In this document: one piece after another, positions 18,023-26,820 of the stretch
How the letters are laid out: each line of letters opens with the position of its first letter
How positions within the stretch are numbered: position 1 is the first letter of the stretch
Origin: Oscillospiraceae bacterium
GTDB lineage: Bacteria; Bacillota; Clostridia; Oscillospirales; Ruminococcaceae
Assembly: GCA_014799385.1 (NCBI GenBank)
Contig: JAAVIC010000033.1
Span: 62,001 to 126,000, forward strand
DNA: 64,000 bases
Direction: 5' to 3'
Translations under genes and position numbers: made by a program
The notes under the pieces: generated by a model
What the model saw: only the letters and a program-made list of their open reading frames with translations
Databases searched by the model: none
What the model was told of the DNA's origin: nothing

Positions 18023-19317
18023 TGATTAGAATTATAAAAGCAAACGGCGATGAAAAGAAGTTTCTGGCAGAGGTTGAGAAGCGTGCGGGAGAGGTAAATG
18101 TCGAGGTTGAAAAGACCGTGAAGGCAATTCTGGAGGACGTTAAGGCAAACGGCGATGCGGCGGTGAAGTCGTATACAGCGAAGTTCGACTGCCCGAGTGC
18201 GCAATACTACCGCGTCCCCGATGAGGCGATTCAGGACGCGCTCACCGAGGCTAACGAGAACTCCCCCGAATTTGTAACCGCGATGCTGAACGCGGTCGAA
18301 AATATCACCGCGTTCCACACTCGTCAAAAGCGCGAGGGCTTTTGCGTTACCGAAGAAAATGGCGTGATTATGGGTCAGCGCGTGCGTGGGCTTGATAAGG
18401 TCGGATTGTACGTTCCGGGCGGCACGGCAGCTTATCCGTCGTCGGTGCTGATGAATGCGATTCCCGCGAAAATTGCCGGGGTTAAGGAAGTTATTATGGT
18501 AACTCCGCCGCTTAAGGACGGCACGGCGAACAAGGATATTCTCGTTGCCGCCGCGCTTTGCGGAGTGGATAAAATCTTTCTCGCAGGCGGTGCACAGGCT
18601 ATCGCGGCGCTTGCCTACGGCACGGAGGAAATTCCACGCGTTTCCAAAATCGTGGGTCCGGGGAATATCTTTGTGGCTACGGCAAAGAAACTGGTTTATG
18701 GAACGGTTGACATTGATATGATTGCCGGTCCGAGCGAGATTCTGGTGCTTGCGGACGAAAGCGCGAATCCGAAATATCTTGCGGCGGATCTGATGTCGCA
18801 AGCGGAACACGACCGTATTGCCTCCGCGATTATGATTACCACAAGTATGGAAATCGCCGAGAAAACGCGTGATGAAATCGAGCGGCAGTCGGCAACGCTT
18901 TCACGCAAGGAAATCATTGACGAATCGCTCAACAACTACGGCGGAATTATCGTCTGCGATGATATGGATTACGCGGTTGAAATCGCGAACCAAATCGCTC
19001 CCGAACACCTTGAAGCGGTTGTCGAAAATCCGCTTGAATATATCGGAAAACTCGATAATGTAGGCTCTCTGTTCTTGGGACAGTATTCTCCCGAGCCTCT
19101 TGGCGATTACTACGCGGGACCGAATCACGTTCTTCCGACCAGCGGTACGGCGCGGTTTTTCTCGCCTCTTGGTGTGGACAGCTTTGTAAAGCGTTCGAGC
19201 TACATTTCTTACACAAAGGACGCACTGCTTGACGCGGCGGACGACATTATTCTGATAGCGGAACGCGAACAGCTCACCGCGCACGCGAATTCCATCAAGG
19301 TAAGAAAAGAGGACTGA
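18022..19317 (+). CDS. hisD: Histidinol dehydrogenase
   Basis: Oxidises L-histidinol to histidine in two NAD-dependent steps using zinc. The 431-residue protein has the expected GLYVPGGTAAYPSSVLM, KIVGPGNIFVATAKKLV, GPSEILVLAD, LMSQAEHDRIASAIM and APEHLEAVV segments containing the metal ligands. ATG 18022 overlaps hisG by one base; a GTG three bases earlier is also in frame. hisB follows 2 bases later. Confidence 0.97.
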   Translation: MIRIIKANGDEKKFLAEVEKRAGEVNVEVEKTVKAILEDVKANGDAAVKSYTAKFDCPSAQYYRVPDEAIQDALTEANENSPEFVTAMLNAVENITAFHTRQKREGFCVTEENGVIMGQRVRGLDKVGLYVPGGTAAYPSSVLMNAIPAKIAGVKEVIMVTPPLKDGTANKDILVAAALCGVDKIFLAGGAQAIAALAYGTEEIPRVSKIVGPGNIFVATAKKLVYGTVDIDMIAGPSEILVLADESANPKYLAADLMSQAEHDRIASAIMITTSMEIAEKTRDEIERQSATLSRKEIIDESLNNYGGIIVCDDMDYAVEIANQIAPEHLEAVVENPLEYIGKLDNVGSLFLGQYSPEPLGDYYAGPNHVLPTSGTARFFSPLGVDSFVKRSSYISYTKDALLDAADDIILIAEREQLTAHANSIKVRKED

Positions 19318-19319
19318 AT

Positions 19320-19916
19320 ATGAGCAGAACAGCGGAAATCAGCAGAAAAACCAAAGAAACCGACATCACTGTGAAGTTAAATCTTGATGGTGACCCGAGC
19401 CGGGCTGGCGGAGAGGTTAATATCAAGACCGGGATAGGATTCCTCGACCATATGCTCACCGCGCTTGGAGTTCACGGCGGATTCGGGCTGGAGGTGTTTT
19501 GTAAGGGCGATTTGCACGTTGACGGACACCACACTGCCGAGGACATTGGAATCGTTTTGGGACAAGCGTTCGCAAAGGCACTCGGCGACAAGTCGGGGAT
19601 TATGCGCTATGGAAGCGCGTTTATCCCGATGGACGAATCGTTGGGATTTTGCTCTCTTGACATCAGCGCGCGTTCGTTTCTTGTATTTAATGCGGAATTC
19701 AGCAATGAGCGCGTGGGAGAGTTCGACACCTGCCTTACCGAGGAGTTTATGAGAGCGTTTGCTTTCAACGCGGGAATTACACTTCATTTACGTGCGGAAT
19801 ATGGCTCTAACGATCATCACAAAATTGAAGCGCTGTTCAAGGCACTGGCATATGCGTTGAAGCAAGCGGTTAAACCGAATGATGGTGGTGTAATCTCCAC
19901 AAAGGGTACGATATGA
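19320..19916 (+). CDS. hisB: Imidazoleglycerol-phosphate dehydratase
   Basis: Dehydrates IGP to imidazole-acetol phosphate with manganese. The monofunctional 198-residue form carries the duplicated metal-binding motifs: HHTAEDIGIVLGQAF near residue 63 and DHHKIEALFKALAYAL near 163, with GIGFLDHMLTALGVHG between. There is no fused phosphatase domain, so histidinol-phosphate phosphatase must be supplied elsewhere. The stop overlaps the following gene by four bases (ATGA). Confidence 0.97.
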   Translation: MSRTAEISRKTKETDITVKLNLDGDPSRAGGEVNIKTGIGFLDHMLTALGVHGGFGLEVFCKGDLHVDGHHTAEDIGIVLGQAFAKALGDKSGIMRYGSAFIPMDESLGFCSLDISARSFLVFNAEFSNERVGEFDTCLTEEFMRAFAFNAGITLHLRAEYGSNDHHKIEALFKALAYALKQAVKPNDGGVISTKGTI

Positions 19917-20443
19917 ATATATTTGAAATACACAAGATTGGATTTGGGTGGTTTGAGGTTTGCTTTACACCACACGCTGAAAAGCAGGGTTGGCTTATCA
20001 ACTCGGACTATCTGTGTTGTGAAGCCCCCACGATTTTTCTTGACTGTCTCGCGGATATTTTCGATGGTAAGTCAAAAGAGGAGTGGCAGTGCTGGCAGGA
20101 CGAGCCGGGCGCGTATATTCTGCATATGGAGCTTGTTGAGGGCAAATTATTGGTTGAGATTTTCGGTTCAAAGAGCGATTCGGAATACCTCAAGGTAGAT
20201 AGGGGCAAGAGCCTGATGTCTGAGGTTGATGAGCTGATTTATCGGGATACCTTTGAGCCGCAGTATTTGCTTGACGATGTTATAACTCAATTCAGCCTGT
20301 ACGAAAACGGAAACGGGCTGCGGCTGTATGAAAAGCATTGGGGGAAATTTCCGAAGGTGGAATATCATAGGCTGCGCAAATGCGCTGCCGAGATCAACAA
20401 TACATTGGATAAATATAGTAAGATGTTTTGTTTTAAGTACTGA
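19913..20443 (+). CDS. Hypothetical protein inserted in the his operon
   Basis: I do not recognise this 176-residue protein. It is acidic and cytoplasmic, rich in Trp, Tyr and Phe (EEWQCWQDEPGAYILHME, FEPQYLLDDVITQFSLYE), with no motifs of histidine enzymes. It overlaps hisB by ATGA and is followed by hisH 15 bases later, so it is translated with the pathway genes. The composition is like small immunity or SUKH-type proteins, but no family assignment can be supported. Confidence 0.75.
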   Translation: MNIFEIHKIGFGWFEVCFTPHAEKQGWLINSDYLCCEAPTIFLDCLADIFDGKSKEEWQCWQDEPGAYILHMELVEGKLLVEIFGSKSDSEYLKVDRGKSLMSEVDELIYRDTFEPQYLLDDVITQFSLYENGNGLRLYEKHWGKFPKVEYHRLRKCAAEINNTLDKYSKMFCFKY

Positions 20444-20458
20444 CGAAAGGGCAAACGT

Positions 20459-21049
20459 ATGATTGCGATTATAGATTATGGTGCGGGGAATCTGTTCAGC
20501 GTGAAGAACGCATTGGATTTTCTCGGTTTTGAGAACAAGATAACCAAATCTGCGGACGATTTGCGTTCTGCGGACAGGCTGATTCTGCCCGGAGTGGGCG
20601 CGTTCCCAGACGCAATGAGAATGCTGAATGAGAGCGGCTTGGTTGGTGTTATCAAGGAAGAAGTGCAGAAAAAACCGCTGCTTGGGATTTGCCTTGGTAT
20701 GCAAATGCTGTTCGAGAAAGGCTATGAGTTCGGCGAAACTGACGGTTTGGGCTTGATAAAAGGCTCGGTTAAGCTGATGAGGCCCGAAAATCTTCCGATT
20801 CCGCATATCGGGTGGAACGAACTTGAACTCAACGAGAAATGTCCGTTGCTGGACAAAAACAACGAATATGTGTATTTTGTGCACTCCTACGCGGCGGAAT
20901 GCCCCTCGGAGAACGTTGCCGCATATTGCGACTACGGAATGAAGATTCCCGCGCTGGTGTTCAATGGGAACGTTTACGGATCGCAATTCCACCCGGAAAA
21001 AAGCGGCGAGGTCGGCTTGAATATTCTGCGGAGGTTCGAGGCATTATGA
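20459..21049 (+). CDS. hisH: Imidazole glycerol phosphate synthase, glutaminase subunit
   Basis: Hydrolyses glutamine and channels ammonia to HisF. It is a class I glutamine amidotransferase of 196 residues with the nucleophile Cys78 in LLGICLGMQMLF, and the His-Glu pair in GSQFHPEKSGEVG near residues 179-181. The N-terminus IIDYGAGNLFSVKNAL is typical. The stop shares ATGA with the macrodomain gene downstream. Confidence 0.97.
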   Translation: MIAIIDYGAGNLFSVKNALDFLGFENKITKSADDLRSADRLILPGVGAFPDAMRMLNESGLVGVIKEEVQKKPLLGICLGMQMLFEKGYEFGETDGLGLIKGSVKLMRPENLPIPHIGWNELELNEKCPLLDKNNEYVYFVHSYAAECPSENVAAYCDYGMKIPALVFNGNVYGSQFHPEKSGEVGLNILRRFEAL

Positions 21050-21477
21050 CATTTTCCGAGATTCAAGGTGATCTGTTTACGCGAACCGATTGTGCGTTGT
21101 GTCACTGCATAAGCTCCGATTTTGCGCTCGGAGCGGGGATTGCCAAAAAGTTCGCGCAAATGGGTGTGAAAAAGCAGCTCCGCGAGAGTTTCACGAGTGA
21201 GTGGCAGGGAAGCGGATACTGTTTGGTAACCGAAACAAACGGTGTTGTTGTGGGAAATCTGGTTACAAAACAGCGGTATTTTCATAAGCCGACGCTTGAA
21301 ACCCTCCGTCAAGCACTGGAGGATTTTCGGGAACACGCTCTCCAATACGGACTTCGCAAAATTGCCATGCCCAAAATCGGCTGCGGTCTGGACAAACTGC
21401 AATGGGAGGACGTTCGGGAGATTATTCAAGATGTTCTGAAAGATACTGATTTTGAGGTTTTCGTGTATTACCTGTGA
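21046..21477 (+). CDS. TARG1/OARD1-like macrodomain (ADP-ribose ester hydrolase)
   Basis: A single macrodomain of 143 residues. From memory it follows human TARG1/OARD1 closely: GDLF at 8-11, HCIS...GAGIAKKF at 20-36, TKQRYFHKPT at 74-83, and MPKIGCGLDKLQWEDV at 108-123. The TARG1 catalytic lysine and aspartate appear conserved as Lys75 and Asp116. TARG1 enzymes remove ADP-ribose from glutamate and from O-acetyl-ADP-ribose. ATG 21046 overlaps the hisH stop by four bases. Its reason for sitting in a histidine operon is not evident; no DarT-like toxin is adjacent. Confidence 0.9.
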   Translation: MTFSEIQGDLFTRTDCALCHCISSDFALGAGIAKKFAQMGVKKQLRESFTSEWQGSGYCLVTETNGVVVGNLVTKQRYFHKPTLETLRQALEDFREHALQYGLRKIAMPKIGCGLDKLQWEDVREIIQDVLKDTDFEVFVYYL

Positions 21478-21494
21478 TTTGAGAGTGAGGGCTT

Positions 21495-21806
21495 ATGTGG
21501 GGATTGTATCTTGATTCCGAGCGGTTCAATGGGTTTCAGACCGTTATCCAATATGACTATGCAAAAGCGGAGATGCTCGCGCCCGAATACGGAGCGATAG
21601 ATTTGAAGTGTGTAAAGCCGCTGCCCGATTCACCCGAATTTGAGTACAACGCGCGTGTTTCTCCCGTGAATCACCCCGAACTTACCGGGAGAATCGCAAA
21701 AATTTATTGGCACTTCGACAAGCAAAGCTATTACTACATAATAGAGATAAACGGAAAGCTGAAAAGCAAGCGGTATTTTGCGGGAGATTTGGCGGCAGTC
21801 GAATGA
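21495..21806 (+). CDS. Small hypothetical protein
   Basis: A 103-residue protein beginning WGLYLDSERFNGFQTV, with a basic C-terminal part (IIEINGKLKSKRYFAGDL). I recognise no domain. The start follows GTGAGGG after an 18-base gap from the macrodomain gene. A very short ORF overlaps its stop (ATGA at 21803). It may be a small cytoplasmic beta-rich protein; nothing ties it to histidine synthesis. Confidence 0.7.
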   Translation: MWGLYLDSERFNGFQTVIQYDYAKAEMLAPEYGAIDLKCVKPLPDSPEFEYNARVSPVNHPELTGRIAKIYWHFDKQSYYYIIEINGKLKSKRYFAGDLAAVE

Positions 21807-21938
21807 GAAAACTTGCGTGTGGAATTGACAGATGGAATATTACTTTCAAATGGTTCAAGATTTGAGTTTTAATAATGAACTACACAACACAAGATTTGTG
21901 TCGTTTTAAGCGATAGGACGATTTTTAGGAGGCAAATT

Positions 21939-22766
21939 ATGAGAAAATTCTTATCCATGCTGCTCTTGTGCACATTCCTTTTGGTATTAACAACAAGCCT
22001 TACGGGTTGCAAGGGCATAGTTACGGAAGGTCAAATGAAATTAATGCTTGAAAACGCGTTAAGGGAAAAGTATAATGAAGAATTTAAGTGTATTCAGATT
22101 TACGGTTATAATCAGAGCAATTACACTAATGGAACGTGCTATCCTATAAATGACAAGACACTGATGTTTGATGCGGCGATTAATTACGATGGAACTTTGA
22201 ATTACGATTGCTATCCGAACAGCATTGCAGGAAAGCTTTTCTCAAATGTATTTGACAACGCGCTCGGAGACATTTGGGGACATCATTTCACATATTGTTA
22301 CAGGCGGTCGGGACTTATTGATGATGAGGAAACAGCACGTAAAATCGCGGACGGTAATTTTACGTTGGAATATTATTTGAAGCACATCAATGAGACTTAC
22401 ACCGCGGATAAATCAACATTGGCATACTACACAATATGTGTTGATTCCTCAAAAATAAATGCTTCATATGATGAGGAGTGGGATTCGATTTTTGATGCTT
22501 TAAACAGTGTTCATGAGATTGGGCTTTCCTATGGTGCGGATTTGTATTTCACAATGAATATATATTTTGTGCCGCCCGAATTATATGATGACTGTATGAA
22601 TTATTTCAATGACAATGCGGAAGTTAGGTCAAATCTTAAGGAGATGATTGAGGGATATCCCGAAAAGGAGTATCGCAGACATATAGTGTTTAACGTAAAC
22701 AATGCCAAAGACAAATTCTCTCCGACCAAGGAAGAATACATTGAATTAAGAAAGGAAATTGATTGA
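21939..22766 (+). CDS. Predicted lipoprotein of unknown function
   Basis: A 275-residue exported protein. It has a positively charged start, a hydrophobic core (FLSMLLLCTFLLVLTTS) and a lipobox LTGC at about residues 21-24, so it should be lipid-anchored on the outer face of the membrane. The mature part is rich in Tyr, Asn and Asp and has no recognised domain. The gene is more AT-rich in codon choice than the his genes around it, which suggests separate acquisition. RBS is AGGAGG; 132 bases separate it from the previous gene. Confidence 0.8.
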   Translation: MRKFLSMLLLCTFLLVLTTSLTGCKGIVTEGQMKLMLENALREKYNEEFKCIQIYGYNQSNYTNGTCYPINDKTLMFDAAINYDGTLNYDCYPNSIAGKLFSNVFDNALGDIWGHHFTYCYRRSGLIDDEETARKIADGNFTLEYYLKHINETYTADKSTLAYYTICVDSSKINASYDEEWDSIFDALNSVHEIGLSYGADLYFTMNIYFVPPELYDDCMNYFNDNAEVRSNLKEMIEGYPEKEYRRHIVFNVNNAKDKFSPTKEEYIELRKEID

Positions 22767-22767
22767 C

Positions 22768-22827
22768 ATGGAAGAAAACAGAAACATTACTCCAGCGGAA
22801 TACACCGATAAGAAACCGATAATATAA
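22768..22827 (+). pseudogene. Very short ORF, possible gene remnant
   Basis: ATG 22768 opens a 19-codon frame (MEENRNITPAEYTDKKPII) that ends 15 bases before the next gene start. It has no clear RBS. It looks like the N-terminal stub of a lost gene or a leader peptide; confidence is low. Confidence 0.25.
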
Positions 22828-22842
22828 TTTATGGAGGTACAT

Positions 22843-23391
22843 ATGAACATTCTAGTTATTAACTGCAGTCCCGTAAAAACTGGCGCAACTGCCGAAATCG
22901 TAAAATTGGTAAGCCAATTTGTTAATGAGGGAAATCAAGTGAAAACTGTCTGTATAGATGATTACGATATCAAGCTCTGTAAAGGCTGCCGAAAATGTCA
23001 TACGACTGCGGAATGCTTTCAGGAGGACGATACGAAAAACTTAATGGCACAATACGAATGGGCGGATAAAATCGTTTCGGTTTCGCCGTCTTATTGGGCT
23101 GATATTCCGGGGCAGTTTAAGGTGTTCATAGACAGATGTACGCCGTGGTGCAACACGCACGAACCCCACGCAAAGATTCCGAGTGGGAAAAAGGGATACA
23201 CGATTGCATTAAGAACCGGTCCAAGTATGCCCGAATGCGAAAAAATAATCGGCAGTATCGAGCATTTTTACGGACATCTTGAAATAGAATCATCGGGAAA
23301 ACTCGGTTTGTGTTCTATCGAGCAAAAGGAAGATGTTGCCGAAAGAGTTGACGAGATAAAGACGTTCTGCAATGTGATTCTGGATTCGTAA
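22843..23391 (+). CDS. Flavodoxin-fold NAD(P)H-dependent FMN oxidoreductase
   Basis: A 182-residue protein of the NADPH-dependent FMN reductase/flavodoxin-like family. The N-terminal phosphate-binding loop is VINCSPVKTGATAEIV, followed by the cysteine cluster LCKGCRKCHTTAEC, and SPSYWADIPGQFKVFIDRC, which form the FMN site in this group. It probably reduces FMN, quinones or nitro compounds in the cytosol; the substrate is unknown. ATG 22843 after GGAGG was preferred to an upstream ATG that overlaps the RBS. A second member of the family lies at 26821-27492. Confidence 0.88.
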   Translation: MNILVINCSPVKTGATAEIVKLVSQFVNEGNQVKTVCIDDYDIKLCKGCRKCHTTAECFQEDDTKNLMAQYEWADKIVSVSPSYWADIPGQFKVFIDRCTPWCNTHEPHAKIPSGKKGYTIALRTGPSMPECEKIIGSIEHFYGHLEIESSGKLGLCSIEQKEDVAERVDEIKTFCNVILDS

Positions 23392-23417
23392 ATTCCGCTT
23401 TATCATAGGAGAAATTT

Positions 23418-24017
23418 ATGTCGAAACTAACCCATATCTTTTTCGATATCGGTTCAACATTGGTTGACGAAACAGAGTGTTATAACCATCGAATCCGCGA
23501 TATGATTGCGGGAACGGATATAACGTTCGAGAAGTTCAGCGAAAAATCAAGGTTAATCGGATTTGGTGAGGCGATAAAGTTTTTCGGATTAACCAAAACT
23601 CCGTGGCACTCGGAGGACGAAAGGCTCTATCCCGATATAACGGAGATTTTGAGGTATCTTTGCGATAGAGGGTACACGCTCGGAATCATCGCGAATCAAG
23701 CGGCGGGTATGGAACAGCGGCTTGAAAAATGGGGAATACGGCAATTTTTCGGCTCGGTAACGGCATCGACCGAGGAGGACGTTGCCAAGCCCGATTTTGA
23801 GATTTTCCGCAGAGCGTTTGAAAAAGCGGGCTGCTCCGCCGATTGTTCCGTAATGGTTGGTGACAGGCTTGACAATGATATTGCTCCCGCGAAGGCTCTC
23901 GGAATGAAGACCGTGTGGATAAAGCAAGGGTTGAGCGTTTACAGCTCTCCGCAAGGTGATTTCGAGAGGGCGGATTACACGGTTTCCGATTTGATGGAGC
24001 TTAAAAATTTATTTTGA
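23418..24017 (+). CDS. HAD superfamily hydrolase (subfamily IA)
   Basis: A 199-residue phosphatase-like protein. Motif I is FFDIGSTLVDE, in which the second aspartate of the usual DxD is replaced by Gly-Ser in DIGST; this occurs in HAD-IA relatives but reduces certainty of catalysis. Motif II/III are IIANQ and VAKPDFEIF, and motif IV is VMVGDRLDNDIAPAKALGM. The substrate is not predictable. Because no histidinol-phosphatase is seen in the operon, it is a candidate for that step, which is inference from position only. Confidence 0.88.
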   Translation: MSKLTHIFFDIGSTLVDETECYNHRIRDMIAGTDITFEKFSEKSRLIGFGEAIKFFGLTKTPWHSEDERLYPDITEILRYLCDRGYTLGIIANQAAGMEQRLEKWGIRQFFGSVTASTEEDVAKPDFEIFRRAFEKAGCSADCSVMVGDRLDNDIAPAKALGMKTVWIKQGLSVYSSPQGDFERADYTVSDLMELKNLF

Positions 24018-24126
24018 TGATTGGGAGAATTATAACGAAGATAAGCCTTGTCAGACCCACATCGAATACAAAGACAAAGCCGCCGATTTCAAGCGGACAT
24101 CTATCGTATTGATTTTATTTAATTGA
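24016..24126 (+). pseudogene. Possible degraded coding remnant before hisA
   Basis: The gap before hisA keeps an open frame of 36 codons ending TGA 24124-24126, without a start codon. Its codon use looks coding (Asp-, Glu- and Lys-rich, for example PCQTHIEYKDKAADFKR), and it is out of frame with the HAD gene it abuts. It may be the tail of a lost gene. Confidence 0.25.
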
Positions 24127-24146
24127 TTAATTTATGAGGTGATTTT

Positions 24147-24869
24147 ATGGTTATTTTACCCGCAATTGATATTAAGGACGGAAACTGCGTGCGGCTGTTT
24201 AGGGGCGATTACGCGACTGCCGAAAAGGTTGCCGACAACTATCTGGATACCGCGCTGTCGTTTGAAAAAGCAGGCGCGGAATGGATTCATATGGTGGATC
24301 TGGACGGCGCGAAAGAGGGCAGACCCGTCAACACGAAAATCTACACCGATGTTGCTGAGAAAACCTCGCTGAAGGTGGAGCTGGGCGGCGGAATCCGCAG
24401 TCTTGAAACCATTGAAGAGTACTTGAAGATGGGGATTTCCCGCGTGATTTTAGGTTCGGCGGCATTGAAAAATCCGAAGTTGGTGAGCAATTCCGTGGAG
24501 AAATTCGGCGCGGAGAAAATCGTTGTCGGAATCGACGCGAAAAACGGTATGGTGGCGACCGAGGGCTGGCTTGAAACCTCAAACGTGAATTACATCGACC
24601 TTGCCAACAAGATGATTTCCTATGGAGTGAAATACTTCATTTTCACGGACATCTCTAAAGACGGAACGCTTTCCGGAGTAAACGCAGAGCAGCTTAAAGC
24701 GTTGTATTACGGTACTCGCGGTGAGTGTAATATAATCGCAAGCGGCGGAGTACACACAATCGAAGATATCCGAATCTGTAAGGAAATGGGATTGTACGGC
24801 ACGATATGCGGAAAGAGCATCTATTCGGGCAGCCTTGACCTTGCCGAGGCAATAGAGCTTGCCAAATAA
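24147..24869 (+). CDS. hisA: ProFAR isomerase
   Basis: Opens the ring of ProFAR to PRFAR, the substrate of HisF. A TIM barrel of 240 residues with catalytic Asp8 in VILPAIDIKDGNCVRL and the second aspartate in FTDISKDGTLSG, plus phosphate-binding GGGIRSLE and ASGGVHTIEDI motifs. The ATG follows GAGG. The next gene begins 10 bases after its stop, with the RBS overlapping the stop region. Confidence 0.97.
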   Translation: MVILPAIDIKDGNCVRLFRGDYATAEKVADNYLDTALSFEKAGAEWIHMVDLDGAKEGRPVNTKIYTDVAEKTSLKVELGGGIRSLETIEEYLKMGISRVILGSAALKNPKLVSNSVEKFGAEKIVVGIDAKNGMVATEGWLETSNVNYIDLANKMISYGVKYFIFTDISKDGTLSGVNAEQLKALYYGTRGECNIIASGGVHTIEDIRICKEMGLYGTICGKSIYSGSLDLAEAIELAK

Positions 24870-24879
24870 TGGAGGTGCT

Positions 24880-25260
24880 ATGGAATACGAGGGTTTTGTA
24901 TCTATTTGGCTGGGAAATTTTGTCGCCTTAAATGATTTAATGGAATATGCTGCGGATGATACATTCGATGAAGATGGTAATAATATCCCTTCGCGATCTG
25001 CGTCTGACTTTTTTGATGTTGAAAAACAGGCATTCGACCCTGATTTTTTTGAGCTTGGTGTTTTTGAGCCATCCAGCAGCTTAACAGCACTGGTAAAGGA
25101 ATTTTCATACGGCGATTCATTTGAGGTGGGGGGAATCAAGCTGAAAAAGACATACAATGCGGTTATTCTTGTGTACGACTTCAAATACATTCCGAAAAAC
25201 GGTATAAACGCGCCAGTGGATTTTATCGCGTCAGTGCCGTTTGAAAAACACGATTTGTAA
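24880..25260 (+). CDS. Imm22-like immunity protein
   Basis: A 126-residue acidic protein beginning [20 protein letters not shown], followed by DDTFDEDGN and [12 protein letters not shown]. This arrangement matches my memory of the immunity protein 22 family, found beside polymorphic toxins, where members neutralise a cognate nuclease. ATG 24880 has a GGAGG RBS; the longer frame upstream runs inside hisA. No toxin gene is adjacent: it lies between hisA and hisF. An orphan immunity role is inference. Confidence 0.7.
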   Translation: MEYEGFVSIWLGNFVALNDLMEYAADDTFDEDGNNIPSRSASDFFDVEKQAFDPDFFELGVFEPSSSLTALVKEFSYGDSFEVGGIKLKKTYNAVILVYDFKYIPKNGINAPVDFIASVPFEKHDL

Positions 25261-25283
25261 AGAGCACCGTAAAGGAGAAAACT

Positions 25284-26045
25284 ATGCTTGCAAAAAGAAT
25301 TATTCCGTGCCTTGATGTGCGGAACGGAAAAGTGGTTAAGGGAGTAAATTTCCAGGGCGTAAAGGATGTTGGCGACCCTGTGGAGCTTGCGATTGAGTAT
25401 AACAAACAGGGCGCGGATGAACTGGTGTTCTATGATATTACCGCGTCATATGAGGGACGCGGAGTGATGCTGGACGTTGTAAAGCGGACAGCGCAGAACG
25501 TCTTTGTTCCGTTGTGCGTGGGCGGTGGAATTTCCTCGGTGGAGGATTTCCGCGATACGCTGAGAGCAGGCGCGGACAAGGTTTCCGTGAACTCCCAGGC
25601 TGTTAAAAATCCCAAGCTGATAAGCGATGCGGCGGAAATTTTCGGCAGCCAATGCGTGGTTGTCGGAATTGACGCAAAGCGTAACGGCAAGGGCGGGTAT
25701 TCCGTGTATATAAACGGCGGACGCGTTGATATGAATCTTGATTTGGGCGATTGGGTAAAGGAGATTTCCGAGCGCGGCGCGGGTGAAATTTGCCTGAACT
25801 CGATAGATACGGACGGAGTGCGCGGCGGATTCGACGTCGAAATGCTGAACTACGTCTGCGAGCGCGTGACGATTCCCGTAATCGCGAGCGGCGGCTGCGG
25901 CTCGATAAATCACTTCTCGGAGGTGTTCGAGAAAACAAATTCCTCGGCGGCATTGGCGGCGTCGCTGTTCCATTTCAAAGAGCTTACAGTAGGCGAGGTA
26001 AAGGAGCATTTGAAAGCGCATAATGTTTCTGTGAGAACGATTTAG
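25284..26045 (+). CDS. hisF: Imidazole glycerol phosphate synthase, cyclase subunit
   Basis: Forms IGP and AICAR from PRFAR and ammonia supplied by HisH. A 253-residue TIM barrel with catalytic Asp11 in [15 protein letters not shown] and Asp about 130 in AKRNG-containing and [13 protein letters not shown] regions. The phosphate sites [11 protein letters not shown] and [11 protein letters not shown] are intact. The start follows AAAGGAGAAAAC. The DUF4253 gene starts 9 bases downstream. Confidence 0.97.
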   Translation: MLAKRIIPCLDVRNGKVVKGVNFQGVKDVGDPVELAIEYNKQGADELVFYDITASYEGRGVMLDVVKRTAQNVFVPLCVGGGISSVEDFRDTLRAGADKVSVNSQAVKNPKLISDAAEIFGSQCVVVGIDAKRNGKGGYSVYINGGRVDMNLDLGDWVKEISERGAGEICLNSIDTDGVRGGFDVEMLNYVCERVTIPVIASGGCGSINHFSEVFEKTNSSAALAASLFHFKELTVGEVKEHLKAHNVSVRTI

Positions 26046-26054
26046 GAGGACGCT

Positions 26055-26810
26055 ATGTTCGGATTCGGAAAAAAATCCCCGAAAAACGCAGGCAGTAAAA
26101 GCGAAGCTGCTCAGCATTTGATTGAACTGCTGGACTGCCCGTATGAATACTTCCCAAGCGGCACTAATGAGGGCGTGATTATGAGCGCATACAATGAGGC
26201 GTTCGCGCGGCGCGAAATGGACGGCTGCACACCTATGATTATTGTTGCGGATGATATGCTCCTTGAGGATTTCGAGGATTGCGGGAAATCTCCCGATAAG
26301 CTGTTGGGTTCTGCGAAGATTGACGCTCGGAAATGGTTTACCGAAAAGCTCTCGTATTGGAAATCAAATATATCCGGAGAATTTTGGAATGAAACCGTTG
26401 GAGAAATAACACATGAACCGGGAAACATTTCAAAGAGTTTTGTGGGATTTTTGGATTTTGGCTCTCCACGCAAAAGCAAGGAGTGTTTGCTTGCGAAAAT
26501 CCCCGTAACCAATCCGTGGGAGGTGTTCGCGTGGCTGCCGTTCGGCGGTTGGAACGAATGTCCCCCACCCGAGGAAATCATCTGGATTGCTAAGTATTGG
26601 TATGAAAAGTACGGAGCGATTCCCGCAGTTATGACTCATGATATTCTGGAGTTCGCGGCGCGCCCCGTCAAGGATGAAACCGCCGCTTTGGATTTGGCAC
26701 TGGAGCAGTTCGCTTTCTGCTCGGATATTGTGTTCCAAGGGGTGGAAACAATTGGCAGGCTCGCGGGTGGACTTATGCAGTCTTCGGTTTGGTATTTCTG
26801 GTGGGATTAA
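26055..26810 (+). CDS. DUF4253 domain protein
   Basis: A 251-residue cytoplasmic protein. Its C-terminal half (about residues 150-251) matches the DUF4253 pattern: NPWEVFAWLPFGGWNECP, IAKYWYEKYGAIPAVMTHD, LEQFAFCSDIVFQG and a terminal SSVWYFWWD. The domain is common next to polymorphic toxin and SUKH-type immunity genes, so an immunity role is likely but not proven. The N-terminal part has no recognised domain. RBS is AGGAGG. It lies in the his operon after hisF with no toxin nearby. Confidence 0.85.
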   Translation: MFGFGKKSPKNAGSKSEAAQHLIELLDCPYEYFPSGTNEGVIMSAYNEAFARREMDGCTPMIIVADDMLLEDFEDCGKSPDKLLGSAKIDARKWFTEKLSYWKSNISGEFWNETVGEITHEPGNISKSFVGFLDFGSPRKSKECLLAKIPVTNPWEVFAWLPFGGWNECPPPEEIIWIAKYWYEKYGAIPAVMTHDILEFAARPVKDETAALDLALEQFAFCSDIVFQGVETIGRLAGGLMQSSVWYFWWD

Positions 26811-26820
26811 GGTGGCGGTT

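Noticed and set aside
21803-21865. 20-codon ORF overlapping the stop of the 103-residue gene
   Set aside because: ATGA overlap is suggestive, but there is no conservation evidence and no terminator; kept only as possible debris.
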